From the NCBI GenBank assembly GCA_038232275.1, contig JBBSIC010000023.1, positions 1-48,122 on the forward strand: a stretch of DNA of 48,122 nt, given 5' to 3'. The first letter of the stretch is position 1, and every line of letters starts with the position of its first letter. Position numbers and translations under genes: made by a program. Source of the DNA: DATLGB01 sp038232275 (GTDB lineage Bacteria; Actinomycetota; Thermoleophilia; Solirubrobacterales; Solirubrobacteraceae). Positions 30,660 to 38,372 of this stretch are shown here, piece after piece. Under the pieces are notes generated by a model. That model saw only the letters and a list, made by a program, of their open reading frames with translations. It was not told the DNA's origin and did no database searches.

Positions 30660-30842
30660 ATGCAGGACGTCGACCGCCTGCTCACGGCCCTCGAGCAGCT
30701 CGACGGCGCGGCCGAGGCCGCCGTCGTGCGCGGCGCCCTGGCCGCCGGCGTCCCGGAGCTCGTGGTCATCGAGGAGCTGCAGCGCGAGATCGAGCGCCGC
30801 CGCGCCCGGGCGCGGGACTTCTACGACGACCGCGAGTGGTGA
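30660..30842 (+). CDS. Small helical protein, 60 aa
   Basis: MQDVDRLLTALEQLDGAAEA followed by AVVRGALAAGVPELVVIEEL and a highly charged helix ending in RARARDFYDDREW. The whole chain looks like two amphipathic helices; no domain is recognised. Support for it as a real gene is the leaderless -10 box 7 nt before ATG 30660, the shared promoter with a divergent conserved gene, and the balanced composition. Being only 60 codons, it remains a moderate-confidence call. Confidence 0.5.
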   Translation: MQDVDRLLTALEQLDGAAEAAVVRGALAAGVPELVVIEELQREIERRRARARDFYDDREW

Positions 30843-30900
30843 GGGGCCCACAGGCGGCGCCGGCGAGCAGACCGCGGTCTACGGGGCGTCCCGCGCCAGC

Positions 30901-30906
30901 TAGCCT
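30901..30906 (+). promoter_or_regulatory. Candidate leaderless -10 box for the YgfZ-type gene
   Basis: TAGCCT lies 6 nt before ATG 30913. No Shine-Dalgarno is present. Confidence 0.5.
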
Positions 30907-30912
30907 CGGACC

Positions 30913-31842
30913 ATGGCCGTCACAGACCGGATCGCGACGGAGTACGAGGCCCTGACGCAGCGCGTCGGGCTGGTCGATCGCTCCGAGCGCGGGAAGCTGC
31001 TGTTGACGGGGGGCGAGGTGAAGGACTTCCTCCAGGGCCAGGTGTCCAACGACGTCCTCGGGCTCGAGGCCGGGAGCGGGTGCTACGCCGTCTTTCTGAC
31101 GCACAAGGGCAAGATGCTCGGCGACATGCGGCTGCTCGACGGCGGCGACGCCGGGGTGTTCGTGGACACCGAGCGCGCGTCGCTGCAGGAGCTGTTCAAC
31201 ATGATCCGCCGCTTCAAGCTGGGGCGCGACGTCGACGTGCACAAGCGCACGCTCGAGCGCGGGCTGCTGTCGCTGATCGGCCCGGGCGCGCGGCGCGTCG
31301 AGGGCCCCGAGCACACGCACCGGCGCGACGAGATCGGCGGCGCGGCCGTGCGGCTCGTCGCGACCGATCTCGGCACGGACGTGCTCTGCGACGCCGATGA
31401 CCTCGAGACCGTGCGCGCGGCGCTGCTCGCCGAGGGCGCCGAGGCCGCGAGCCTCGAGGCCGCCGAGGTCGTGCGCGTGGAGTCGGGCCGGCCGCGCTAC
31501 GGCGCCGACCTCGACGACTCGGTCATCCCGCAGGAGGCCGGGCTCAACGAGCGCGCGGTGTCCTTCACCAAGGGCTGCTACGTCGGCCAGGAGACGGTCG
31601 CGCGGCTGTTTTACCGCGGCAAGCCGAACCGGCGGCTGCTGGGCCTCGAGCTCTCGACGCCGGTCGAGTCGGGCACGCCGCTGCTGCTCGCCAGCAAGCA
31701 GGTCGGCAAGATCCTCTCGAGCGTGGTCTCGCCGGCGCGCGGGGCGCTCGCGCTCGCCCTCGTCCGCCGCGAGGCCAACCCGGGCGACGAGCTCGCCGGC
31801 GGCGACGCCAGCGCGCGCATCGTCGAGCTGCCCTTCCCCTAG
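30913..31842 (+). CDS. ygfZ: YgfZ/GcvT-domain folate-binding protein
   Basis: A 309-aa tetrahydrofolate-binding protein of the IbaG/YgfZ type that supports maturation or repair of certain iron-sulfur enzymes. The signature KGCYVGQE is at residues 220-227, with the functional Cys222. The N-terminal LVDRSERGKLLLTGGEVKDF then LQGQVSNDV and FLTHKGKMLGDMRL match the GcvT fold. The C-terminal beta-barrel (GKILSSVVSPARGALALALV) is present. Full length. It converges with the exonuclease/GIY-YIG gene with a 4-nt overlap. Iron-sulfur work fits a genome with radical SAM FbiC, but no direct link is shown. Confidence 0.92.
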   Translation: MAVTDRIATEYEALTQRVGLVDRSERGKLLLTGGEVKDFLQGQVSNDVLGLEAGSGCYAVFLTHKGKMLGDMRLLDGGDAGVFVDTERASLQELFNMIRRFKLGRDVDVHKRTLERGLLSLIGPGARRVEGPEHTHRRDEIGGAAVRLVATDLGTDVLCDADDLETVRAALLAEGAEAASLEAAEVVRVESGRPRYGADLDDSVIPQEAGLNERAVSFTKGCYVGQETVARLFYRGKPNRRLLGLELSTPVESGTPLLLASKQVGKILSSVVSPARGALALALVRREANPGDELAGGDASARIVELPFP

Positions 31843-33527
31843 CAGGACTGGCCCAGCGCCGCCGCCACGAACGCCTCCAGGCGCGCGGGCGCGGGGGCCG
31901 GTTGGAGCTCCAGCGTTCGCACCGCGTGGGAGGCGAGCCAGCCGCCGACGAGGCGCACCTCGTCGAGCTCGGCGGGCTGCAGCCACCCGCCGAGCCCGCC
32001 CGGGTGCGGCGCGGCGCGCAGCGCATCGGCGGTGCGGGCGGCAACGTCCTCAAGCCCGTCAGGGAGCCGCGCCCAGTCCACGACCTTCCCTCCGGCGATC
32101 CAGAGCGCGTCGGCGCGGCCGCGGTCGCGGGGGTGCGGGGCGATCACGAGCCGCGCGCCGGAGTGCACGGCGCGCAGGACGCCGCCGCGGCGGAGCAGCA
32201 GGGCCTCCAGGCGCTCGCGGCGCCGGCGCAGCGAGGCGGCGCGCTCGTAGTGGCGCGCCCGCGCGGCCGCGACCATCTGGCCCTCGACGTGGTCGAGCAG
32301 CGCGCGGCCGCCGTCGCGGGCGTCGACGAACAGCCGCAGGGCGTCCTCCAGGCGGGCGCGGTAGAGGTTCGGGTCGAGGTCGCCGAGGCAGGGCGACAGG
32401 CAGCGGCCCATCTGCCCGTACGCCGACGGGTGCTGGCGGCGCGGCAGCTTGCGGCCGCAGTGGCGCAGGCCGAAGAGCGAGTTGACCTGCTCGACGAGCT
32501 CCGCGGCTGCGGCCTGGCCGCGCACCGGGCCGATGCAGACGGCGTGACCCGCGGCGGGCGCGCGGGCGACCTCGAGGATCGGGAACGCGATGTCCAGGCG
32601 GCAGCGAAGGTAGACCTGCCCGTCCGCGGCGCGCACGCCGCGGACGTTCGCCGGCGGCTTGAGCGCCCGGATCAGCCGCTGCTCGAGCAGCAGCGCCCCG
32701 AGCTCTGACTCCGTCTCCTCGCAGTCGACGTGCTCGGCGCGGGCGGTCCAGGGGGCGCCCGCCGTGAAGTGCTGGCGCGCCCGCGTGCGCACGGAGATCG
32801 ACTTGCCCACGTAGAGCGCGTGGCCGTCGGCGTCGCGGAACACGTAGACGCCCGGGCCGCCGGTCAGCGCGCGCAGGTCCGGCCTCCGCTCGACGGGCCG
32901 GCGGTGGCGCGCAGCGCCGTCGGGATTGCGGCGCGTCCGAGGCGAGCGGCGCCGCGGGCCGAGCAGCGCGACCGCCTCCCCCACCGTGCCCGCGTTCGCG
33001 CACAGGCGCTTGAAGAGCGCGCAGAAGACCGCGGCGCACAGCTCGGCGTCGGGCAGCGCGCGGTGCGTCGTGCCGACGTCGATCCCGAGCGCCTCGGCGA
33101 GCGGCGCCAGCCCACGCCGCTGCTGCAGCGGCGCGAGCCGCCGCGCCATCGCGACCGTGCACAGCACCGGCGGGTACGGCCAGTCCAGCGCCGCGCGGGA
33201 GAACGCGCAGCGCAGCACGCGCGCGTCGAAGGCGGCGTTGTGGGCGACGAGCACGCGGCCGCGCAGGCGCTCGGCCAGCGCGGGCAGCACCGCCTCGGGC
33301 CGCGGGGCATGGTCGACCATCCCCTGGGTGATGCCCGTGAAGCGCTGAATCCCGGCCGACAGCGACGCCGACACGCCCACCAGTGTGGACCAGCGCTCGT
33401 GCAGCTCGCCGCCGCCGACCAGCACGGCGCCCACCTCGGTCATCTCGCAACGTTCGCGCGCCAGGCCGTTGGTCTCGGTGTCGACCGCGAGAAACTCGGC
33501 GCTCAGGAGGGGAAGGTCGGCCGCCAT
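31839..33527 (-). CDS. DEDDh exonuclease/GIY-YIG (UvrC N-terminal-like) fusion
   Basis: 562 aa. Residues about 12-180 form a DnaQ-type 3'-5' exonuclease: Asp16 and Glu18 (VDTET), His96-Asn97 and Asp101 (HNAAFD), His155 and Asp160 (THRALPD). After a basic linker (190-215), a GIY-YIG nuclease domain starts at GVYVFRDADGHALYVGKSIS (226-245) and continues with TESELGALLLEQRLIRALKPP. A UvrC-like CLSPCLGDLDPNLYRARLEDAL block and a helical UVR-type segment follow. There is no UvrC C-terminal endonuclease or HhH domain. Such Cho-like fusions occur in actinobacteria and probably act in DNA repair, complementing UvrABC. Confidence 0.9.
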   Translation of the reverse strand: MAADLPLLSAEFLAVDTETNGLARERCEMTEVGAVLVGGGELHERWSTLVGVSASLSAGIQRFTGITQGMVDHAPRPEAVLPALAERLRGRVLVAHNAAFDARVLRCAFSRAALDWPYPPVLCTVAMARRLAPLQQRRGLAPLAEALGIDVGTTHRALPDAELCAAVFCALFKRLCANAGTVGEAVALLGPRRRSPRTRRNPDGAARHRRPVERRPDLRALTGGPGVYVFRDADGHALYVGKSISVRTRARQHFTAGAPWTARAEHVDCEETESELGALLLEQRLIRALKPPANVRGVRAADGQVYLRCRLDIAFPILEVARAPAAGHAVCIGPVRGQAAAAELVEQVNSLFGLRHCGRKLPRRQHPSAYGQMGRCLSPCLGDLDPNLYRARLEDALRLFVDARDGGRALLDHVEGQMVAAARARHYERAASLRRRRERLEALLLRRGGVLRAVHSGARLVIAPHPRDRGRADALWIAGGKVVDWARLPDGLEDVAARTADALRAAPHPGGLGGWLQPAELDEVRLVGGWLASHAVRTLELQPAPAPARLEAFVAAALGQSC

Positions 33528-33572
33528 GCGAACCCGTGTTCTTATGACGCGGACCGGACGGCACGCAGTGGT

Positions 33573-33578
33573 TAGGGT
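33573..33578 (+). promoter_or_regulatory. Candidate leaderless -10 box
   Basis: TAGGGT lies nine nucleotides before GTG 33588, with no Shine-Dalgarno. Confidence 0.4.
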
Positions 33579-33587
33579 TGGCCGCCA

Positions 33588-34010
33588 GTGGTACCCCTGA
33601 GGCTCACTCGCATCGCGACCGGCTCGGTCGTCGTGGCCGCTGCGATGATCGCCGGCTGCGGCGGGTCGAGGGACTACGCCAACGACCCGCGGCCGCCCAC
33701 GCCGATCAACGTCGCGGCGGCGATCTCGCCGGACAAGGTGAAGGTCGACCCGCGGTCGTTCGGCGGCGGGCCCGTGACGGTGATCATCGACAACCTGACC
33801 GACAAGGCCCAGAAGGTCACGGTGGAGGCCGCAGAGCCGGGCCTCAAGCAGACCAGCTCGTCGATCAATCCCCAGGGCACGGCGACGCTGAAGGTCGACA
33901 TGAAGCGGGGCGCCTACACGGTCAGCGTCGAGGACTCAAAGATCAAGCCCGCGCACGTGATGGTGGGCAAGCCGCGGGCCTCCTCCCAAGACCGGCTCCG
34001 GCAGCCGTAG
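33588..34010 (+). CDS. Lipoprotein with cupredoxin-like domain
   Basis: 140 aa starting at GTG 33588. A lipoprotein signal is clear (RLTRIATGSVVVAAAMIAGC, lipobox IAGC), so the mature part lies outside the membrane. The remaining ~115 residues alternate short strands (VTVIIDNLTDKAQKVTVEA, TLKVDMKRGAYTVSVED) as in small beta-sandwich, cupredoxin-like domains, but the usual Cys/His/Met copper ligands are absent. The function is unknown. It precedes corA by nine nucleotides on the same strand and may share transcripts with it, although corA has its own -10 box. Confidence 0.7.
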   Translation: MVPLRLTRIATGSVVVAAAMIAGCGGSRDYANDPRPPTPINVAAAISPDKVKVDPRSFGGGPVTVIIDNLTDKAQKVTVEAAEPGLKQTSSSINPQGTATLKVDMKRGAYTVSVEDSKIKPAHVMVGKPRASSQDRLRQP

Positions 34011-34013
34011 CCT
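34008..34013 (+). promoter_or_regulatory. Candidate leaderless -10 box for corA
   Basis: TAGCCT lies 6 nt before ATG 34020; its TAG is also the stop codon of the upstream lipoprotein gene. Confidence 0.45.
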
Positions 34014-34019
34014 CCGCCC

Positions 34020-34955
34020 ATGGAGGTTCTCACCAGTGTCGACGCCGGGCAGATCGAGCGGCTGCGCGACTCCAAGACGTTCTTCTGGCTGGACCTCATG
34101 CGTCCGACGCCGGAGGACCTCGAAGAGCTCTCCGCGCTGATCGGCCTGCACCCCGCGGCCGTGGAGGACACGCGCGAGTGGAACCAGCTCCCGCGCATCG
34201 ACGACTACCGCGACCACGTCCTGCTGGTGTTCTTCTCGGCGCGCTCGGTGGAGGGCCATGTCGAGCCCGTCGAGGTCCACGTGTACGTGTCGGGGAACTG
34301 GATCGTCACCGCGCGCCGCTGTGCGACCCAGCTCGACCAGCAGCGCCGATGGCTGCACGAGAACGACTACGACGACGAGGACCAGGTGCTCTACCACGTC
34401 CTCGATGCCCTCGCGGACGGGTGGGACCCCGTCATCGACGAGGTCGACCGCCGCGTCGACGAGGTCGAGGCGTCCGTGCTCGAGCGCCCGCAGCAGGACC
34501 AGCTGACCGCGATCTATCGCCTCAAGCAGGAGGTCGGCGAGCTGGCGCGGCGGTCCGGCCCCCAGCGGGCGACGTTCATCCAGTCCGTGGAAGTGATCCA
34601 CGGCCTGGAGGGTCTCACGCGCGGCTCGCGCGAATGGCTGCGCGACGTCGAGACGCACGTGGAGTCCATCAACTCCGACCTGCGGCGCCTGTCGGCGGAC
34701 CTCAACGCGCTCACCGACACCTTCTTCAACGCCAACGCCAACCGCCTCAACCGGCTGGCGACCGTCGTGACGGTGGGCAGCCTGTTCTTCTTGATCTGGA
34801 CGCTTGTGACCGGCTTCTTCGGGCAGAACTTCGGCTACCTGACGCGCCACATCGACAGCCGGGAGGCGTTTTTCGCCTACGAGATCGGCGCGCTGATCGT
34901 CCCGACGCTCGTGCTGGCCACGGTGCTGTGGTGGCGCAGGCGCGACTGGTGGTGA
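34020..34955 (+). CDS. corA: CorA-family divalent cation transporter with GQN in place of GMN
   Basis: A 311-aa inner-membrane Mg/Co channel family protein. The N-terminal cytosolic alpha/beta domain (FFWLDLMRPTPEDLEEL) and long stalk helix (residues about 150-250) are typical, ending in two transmembrane helices. TM1 runs through RLATVVTVGSLFFLIWTLVT, then the periplasmic signature reads FFGQNFGYL (Gly268-Gln269-Asn270); TM2 is YEIGALIVPTLVLATVLWW. The canonical filter motif is GMN, so Met is replaced by Gln. Basic residues end the protein as expected. Related actinobacterial proteins with the same substitution may exist; ion preference is unknown. Confidence 0.9.
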   Translation: MEVLTSVDAGQIERLRDSKTFFWLDLMRPTPEDLEELSALIGLHPAAVEDTREWNQLPRIDDYRDHVLLVFFSARSVEGHVEPVEVHVYVSGNWIVTARRCATQLDQQRRWLHENDYDDEDQVLYHVLDALADGWDPVIDEVDRRVDEVEASVLERPQQDQLTAIYRLKQEVGELARRSGPQRATFIQSVEVIHGLEGLTRGSREWLRDVETHVESINSDLRRLSADLNALTDTFFNANANRLNRLATVVTVGSLFFLIWTLVTGFFGQNFGYLTRHIDSREAFFAYEIGALIVPTLVLATVLWWRRRDWW

Positions 34956-34963
34956 GTCCTCGG

Positions 34964-34969
34964 TAGGAT
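34964..34969 (+). promoter_or_regulatory. Candidate leaderless -10 box for ccr
   Basis: TAGGAT lies 8 nt before GTG 34978. There is no Shine-Dalgarno. Confidence 0.5.
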
Positions 34970-34977
34970 CGGAGCCC

Positions 34978-36231
34978 GTGAGCTTGACCGAAGACGTAGC
35001 GCACCTCGATGTCGAGCCCGGCGAGCTGCCGGCGACGATGGCCGCCTGGGTCATCCGGGAGGAGCGCTACGGCGAGCCCGTGGACGCGTTCGAGCTCGAG
35101 GAGATCGAGGTGCCCGAGCCCGGCGCCTTCGAGGTGATCGTCCGCGTGATGGCGGCGGGCGTGAACTACAACAACGTGTGGGCCGCGCTGGGCCAGCCCG
35201 TCTCGGTTATGAAGTACGGCGACCACCCGCAGTTCGGCCATCACATCGGCGGCTCCGACGCCTCCGGCGTCGTCTGGAAGGTCGGCGACGGCGTGACGCG
35301 CTGGCAGGCAGGCGACGAGGTCATCGTGCACTGCAACCAGGCCTCCTACGAGGACGTCGAGGTCCACGGCCTCGACCCGCTGGCCGCGCCATCGCAGAAG
35401 ATCTGGGGCTACGAGACGACCTGGGGCTCCTTCGCGCAGTTCACCAAGGTGCAGGCCCAGCAGCTCATCCCCAAGCCCAAGGCGCTGTCATGGGAGGAAT
35501 CCGCCTCCTACGGGCTCGTCTACTTCACCGCCTACCGCATGCTGATCACCCGCTGTCAGATGCAGGCCGGGGCGCGCGTGCTGATCTGGGGCGCCGCCGG
35601 CGGGCTTGGAGTGTTCGCTACGCAACTCTGTGCGATCACGGGCGCGCAGGCGGTCGGCGTCGTCTCCTCCGATCAGAAGGGGGAGCTGGTCAAGAAGCTC
35701 GGCGCGGTCGGCTACGTGAACCGCACCGAGTTTCAGGGCATGATGCGCACCGGCTCCGAGACGCCCGAGGAGGAGAAGGCGCGCGTGAAGGTCTCGCGCG
35801 CGTTCTGCAAGCGCGTCAACGAGATCCTCGGCGACCAGCCCGACATCGTCTTCGAGCACGTCGGCAAGGCCACGTTCCCGACCTCCGTGTACGCGCTGAA
35901 GCCGTTCGGCAAGGTCGTGATCTGCGCCGGCACGACGGGCTACGACCTCGACTTCGACGTGCGCTACCTGTGGATGCGCCAGAAGGAGATACTCGGGTCG
36001 CACTTCGCCAACGCCTACGAGTGCAACCAGGCCAACCGGCTCGTCGAGCAGGGGCGCATCCGGCCCGTGCTGTGGCGCACGATGCCCTTCGGGGGCGTCG
36101 CCGAGGCGCATCAGCTGATGATGGAGAACCAGCACCTGGGCAAGATCGCGATCCTGGTCGGGGCCGAGCGGGAAGGGCTCGGCAGGACGGAGGACGGCCC
36201 GGGGGCGATCTACGCGGAGGTGGGCGCCTGA
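34978..36231 (+). CDS. ccr: Crotonyl-CoA carboxylase/reductase
   Basis: A 417-aa NADPH-dependent reductive carboxylase converting crotonyl-CoA plus CO2 to ethylmalonyl-CoA, the key step of the ethylmalonyl-CoA pathway. It belongs to the MDR superfamily. Diagnostic stretches are NYNNVWAALGQPVSV, GGSDASGVVWKVGDGV, HCNQASYEDVEVHGLDPLA and IWGYETTWGSFAQFT. Then SYGLVYFTAYRMLITRCQMQ, IWGAAGGLGVFATQL (NADPH binding) and PDIVFEHVGKATFPTSVY, whose His and Phe lie near the CO2 pocket. GTG 34978 has a TAGGAT box. The downstream 113-aa gene overlaps its stop by one base. Ethylmalonyl-CoA mutase is 4 kb further on. Confidence 0.97.
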   Translation: MSLTEDVAHLDVEPGELPATMAAWVIREERYGEPVDAFELEEIEVPEPGAFEVIVRVMAAGVNYNNVWAALGQPVSVMKYGDHPQFGHHIGGSDASGVVWKVGDGVTRWQAGDEVIVHCNQASYEDVEVHGLDPLAAPSQKIWGYETTWGSFAQFTKVQAQQLIPKPKALSWEESASYGLVYFTAYRMLITRCQMQAGARVLIWGAAGGLGVFATQLCAITGAQAVGVVSSDQKGELVKKLGAVGYVNRTEFQGMMRTGSETPEEEKARVKVSRAFCKRVNEILGDQPDIVFEHVGKATFPTSVYALKPFGKVVICAGTTGYDLDFDVRYLWMRQKEILGSHFANAYECNQANRLVEQGRIRPVLWRTMPFGGVAEAHQLMMENQHLGKIAILVGAEREGLGRTEDGPGAIYAEVGA

Positions 36232-36572
36232 TGGCCGCCGGCAACGTGCACATTCCCTGGTACGCCACGTTTTTTCGTGGCGACCGCTTCGCCGAGGCGC
36301 TCGGCGAGATCGCCCCGGTCTGCCGGCGCTACAACGCCGCCGACTACCGCGTGTTCCGCTCCCGCGACGACAGCTACAAGTTCCTGCACACGGTCACCTT
36401 CGAGTCCAAGCTCGACTGGGAGCGCTACTGGACCGGCCCGGAGTTCTGCGACTGGCGGGCCAAGTACACGAGCTGGTACCAGGTGCCGGTGCTCTACGTC
36501 TGGCAGGACATCATCCACGAAGGCCGCAGGGACCTCGCCGACGAGCCCCAGAAGGTCGCGCAGGACGTATAG
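36231..36572 (+). CDS. Small conserved protein coupled to ccr
   Basis: 113 aa. ATG 36231 shares its A with the ccr stop (TGATG), so translation is probably coupled. The sequence (NVHIPWYATFFRGDRFAEAL, RVFRSRDDSYKFLHTVTFES, DWERYWTGPEFCDWRAKYTS, WYQVPVLYVWQDIIHEGRRD) has the strand-helix-strand pattern of a dimeric ferredoxin-like (EthD/ABM-type) domain, but no named family is certain. It may support Ccr or handle a related CoA intermediate; this rests on position only. An inverted repeat lies 17 nt beyond its stop. Confidence 0.75.
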   Translation: MAAGNVHIPWYATFFRGDRFAEALGEIAPVCRRYNAADYRVFRSRDDSYKFLHTVTFESKLDWERYWTGPEFCDWRAKYTSWYQVPVLYVWQDIIHEGRRDLADEPQKVAQDV

Positions 36573-36588
36573 GCGGATGTACGAGCGG

Positions 36589-36604
36589 TCACGGGGACCC
36601 GTGA
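36589..36604. repeat. 16-bp palindrome between the ccr operon and the HD-GYP gene
   Basis: TCACGGG-GA-CCCGTGA, perfect 7-bp arms, 17 nt after the stop at 36572 and 16 nt before ATG 36621. It could be an operator for the HD-GYP gene or a short terminator of the ccr pair. Confidence 0.6.
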
Positions 36605-36620
36605 TGGGTAATCCGGGGCG

Positions 36621-38372
36621 ATGACGGCGCACCGGACCCTCCAGCTGATCGTCCTCGCCGTGCTGCTGCTGGCGACGATCGCCGCGCTGATCGCCTGGAT
36701 GCGCGCCCGCCGCCGGCTCGAGGAGCTGCCCGACGGCGATGCCGAGCGCGCCCGGCGGGAGCGGGCCGAACGAGCGCTGCGCACCGAGCGCCGGTTGAAC
36801 TCAGAGCTGCGCGAGCACCTCTCGGCGCTGGAGCACCGCAACGGGGTCCTGCACGACCCCGACGACGTCAAGCAGGTCGTGCTCGACACGGCCATGACCC
36901 TGCTGGAGGCCGAGAAGGGACTGCTGCTCGGGCGCGACGACGCGGAGGGCGACGGGCGCCTGGACGTCGTCTGCGCGCTCAACTTCCAGCACGACCCGGC
37001 CGGCAGCGACCTCGTCCAGCGCCTCGGCGCCCGCGTGCTGCAGCGCGACGAGACGCTGCGCGACGACCGCGCCGCCGACGACGCCGCGGGCGCCGACGCC
37101 GAGATCGACAACCTCGTCGCCCTGCCCGTCTACATCCACGACGAGTTCGACGGCGTGCTCGTCTGCGCGAACCGCGAGGGCGGCTTCGACGACTTCGAGG
37201 ACGACGTGCTGCTGTCGCTGGGCGACCACGCCGGTGCGGTGCTGGGCAACTCCCGCCTGCGCGGCGAGCTGCGCTCGGCCTACCTCGGCACGATCCGCTC
37301 GCTGGCCGATGCGATCGAGGCCAAGGACCCGTCCGTGCGCACACACTCCGAGGAGGTCGCGCGCTACGTCGCCGCGGTCGCCGCGCGGCTGGAGCTCGAG
37401 CCGCGCCGCCGCGAGGAGCTGCTGTTCGCGTCGCTGCTGCACGACGTGGGCAAGATCGGGATCTCCGAGCGCATCCTGCTCAAGCCCGGGCGCCTGACCA
37501 GCGACGAGTTCAACGTGATCAAGCTGCATCCGCGCATCGGCCATCGCATCGTCGCGGGCATCCCCGCCCTCGCCCCAGTCGCCCCGGCCATCCTGCACCA
37601 CCACGAGCGCTACGACGGCTCGGGCTACCCCGCGGGGCTGGAGGGCGAGCGCATCCCGCTCGAGGCGCGCATCATCGGCGTCGCCGACTCCTTCAGCGCG
37701 ATGATCGCCGACCGTCCGTACAGCCCGGGCCGCTCGCCCGAGGAGTCCTGCTGCGAGCTCGAGCGCTGCGCGGGCACCCAGTTCGACCCGGCCGTCGTGG
37801 AGGTGTTCGTCGAGGAGGCCCGCAAGCGCCCGCCGGGCCGGGACGACGCCGGCGCCGGGGCGGAGGCGGCGCTCGACGACGACCTCGCCGTCCATCGCGA
37901 CGGCGGCTCGGGCCCGCTCGGCAGCCCCGCCTTCTCCCTGGTGGACAGCCTCACCCTCCTGCACGCCTGCACCTACCTGCACGAGCTCGCGGATGGCGAG
38001 GCGCGCCGGGCCGCGGTCCAGGGCCGGCCGTTCGGCGTCGTGCTCGCCGAGCTGGCCGACCTGCACGAGGTCAACCGGCGGGACGGCTTCCAGGCCGGCG
38101 ACCGGCAGCTCGTCGAGGTCGCGTCCGGGCTGCGACGCGCCGAGCTACGCAGCGCGGGCACGGCCTGCCGCGCCGGCGGCAGGCGCTTCGCGCTGCTCGT
38201 CCCGGGCGCCGACGAGCCGGCTGCCCGCGCGGCGGGCGACGCGCGGATCGCCGAGCTGGCCGGCGGCCCGCGCTGCCGCTTCAGCGCCGTCAGCTGGCGG
38301 GCCGGCGAGGACGGCTACGCGGTCCTCGAGCGCGCCAGGGCGGACCTGGCGGCCCTCAGCGTGCCGCGGTGA
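36621..38372 (+). CDS. Membrane-anchored GAF/HD-GYP protein with degenerate GGDEF tail
   Basis: 583 aa. One N-terminal helix (LQLIVLAVLLLATIAALIAW) anchors it, followed by a charged coiled-coil (30-75). A GAF-like domain covers about 80-215 (LEAEKGLLLG...VALPVYIHDEFDGVLVCANR). The HD-GYP domain has His274-Asp275 (LLHDVGKIGI) and HHHERYDGSGYP at 326-337, complete for metal binding, so cyclic-di-GMP phosphodiesterase activity is expected. The last ~150 residues look like a worn GGDEF domain: EVNRRDGFQAGDRQLVEVAS is preserved but the active loop reads GGRRF in place of GGDEF. It probably serves as a sensory or GTP-binding module. It converges with, and overlaps by 17 nt, the RTX-like gene. Confidence 0.9.
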   Translation: MTAHRTLQLIVLAVLLLATIAALIAWMRARRRLEELPDGDAERARRERAERALRTERRLNSELREHLSALEHRNGVLHDPDDVKQVVLDTAMTLLEAEKGLLLGRDDAEGDGRLDVVCALNFQHDPAGSDLVQRLGARVLQRDETLRDDRAADDAAGADAEIDNLVALPVYIHDEFDGVLVCANREGGFDDFEDDVLLSLGDHAGAVLGNSRLRGELRSAYLGTIRSLADAIEAKDPSVRTHSEEVARYVAAVAARLELEPRRREELLFASLLHDVGKIGISERILLKPGRLTSDEFNVIKLHPRIGHRIVAGIPALAPVAPAILHHHERYDGSGYPAGLEGERIPLEARIIGVADSFSAMIADRPYSPGRSPEESCCELERCAGTQFDPAVVEVFVEEARKRPPGRDDAGAGAEAALDDDLAVHRDGGSGPLGSPAFSLVDSLTLLHACTYLHELADGEARRAAVQGRPFGVVLAELADLHEVNRRDGFQAGDRQLVEVASGLRRAELRSAGTACRAGGRRFALLVPGADEPAARAAGDARIAELAGGPRCRFSAVSWRAGEDGYAVLERARADLAALSVPR

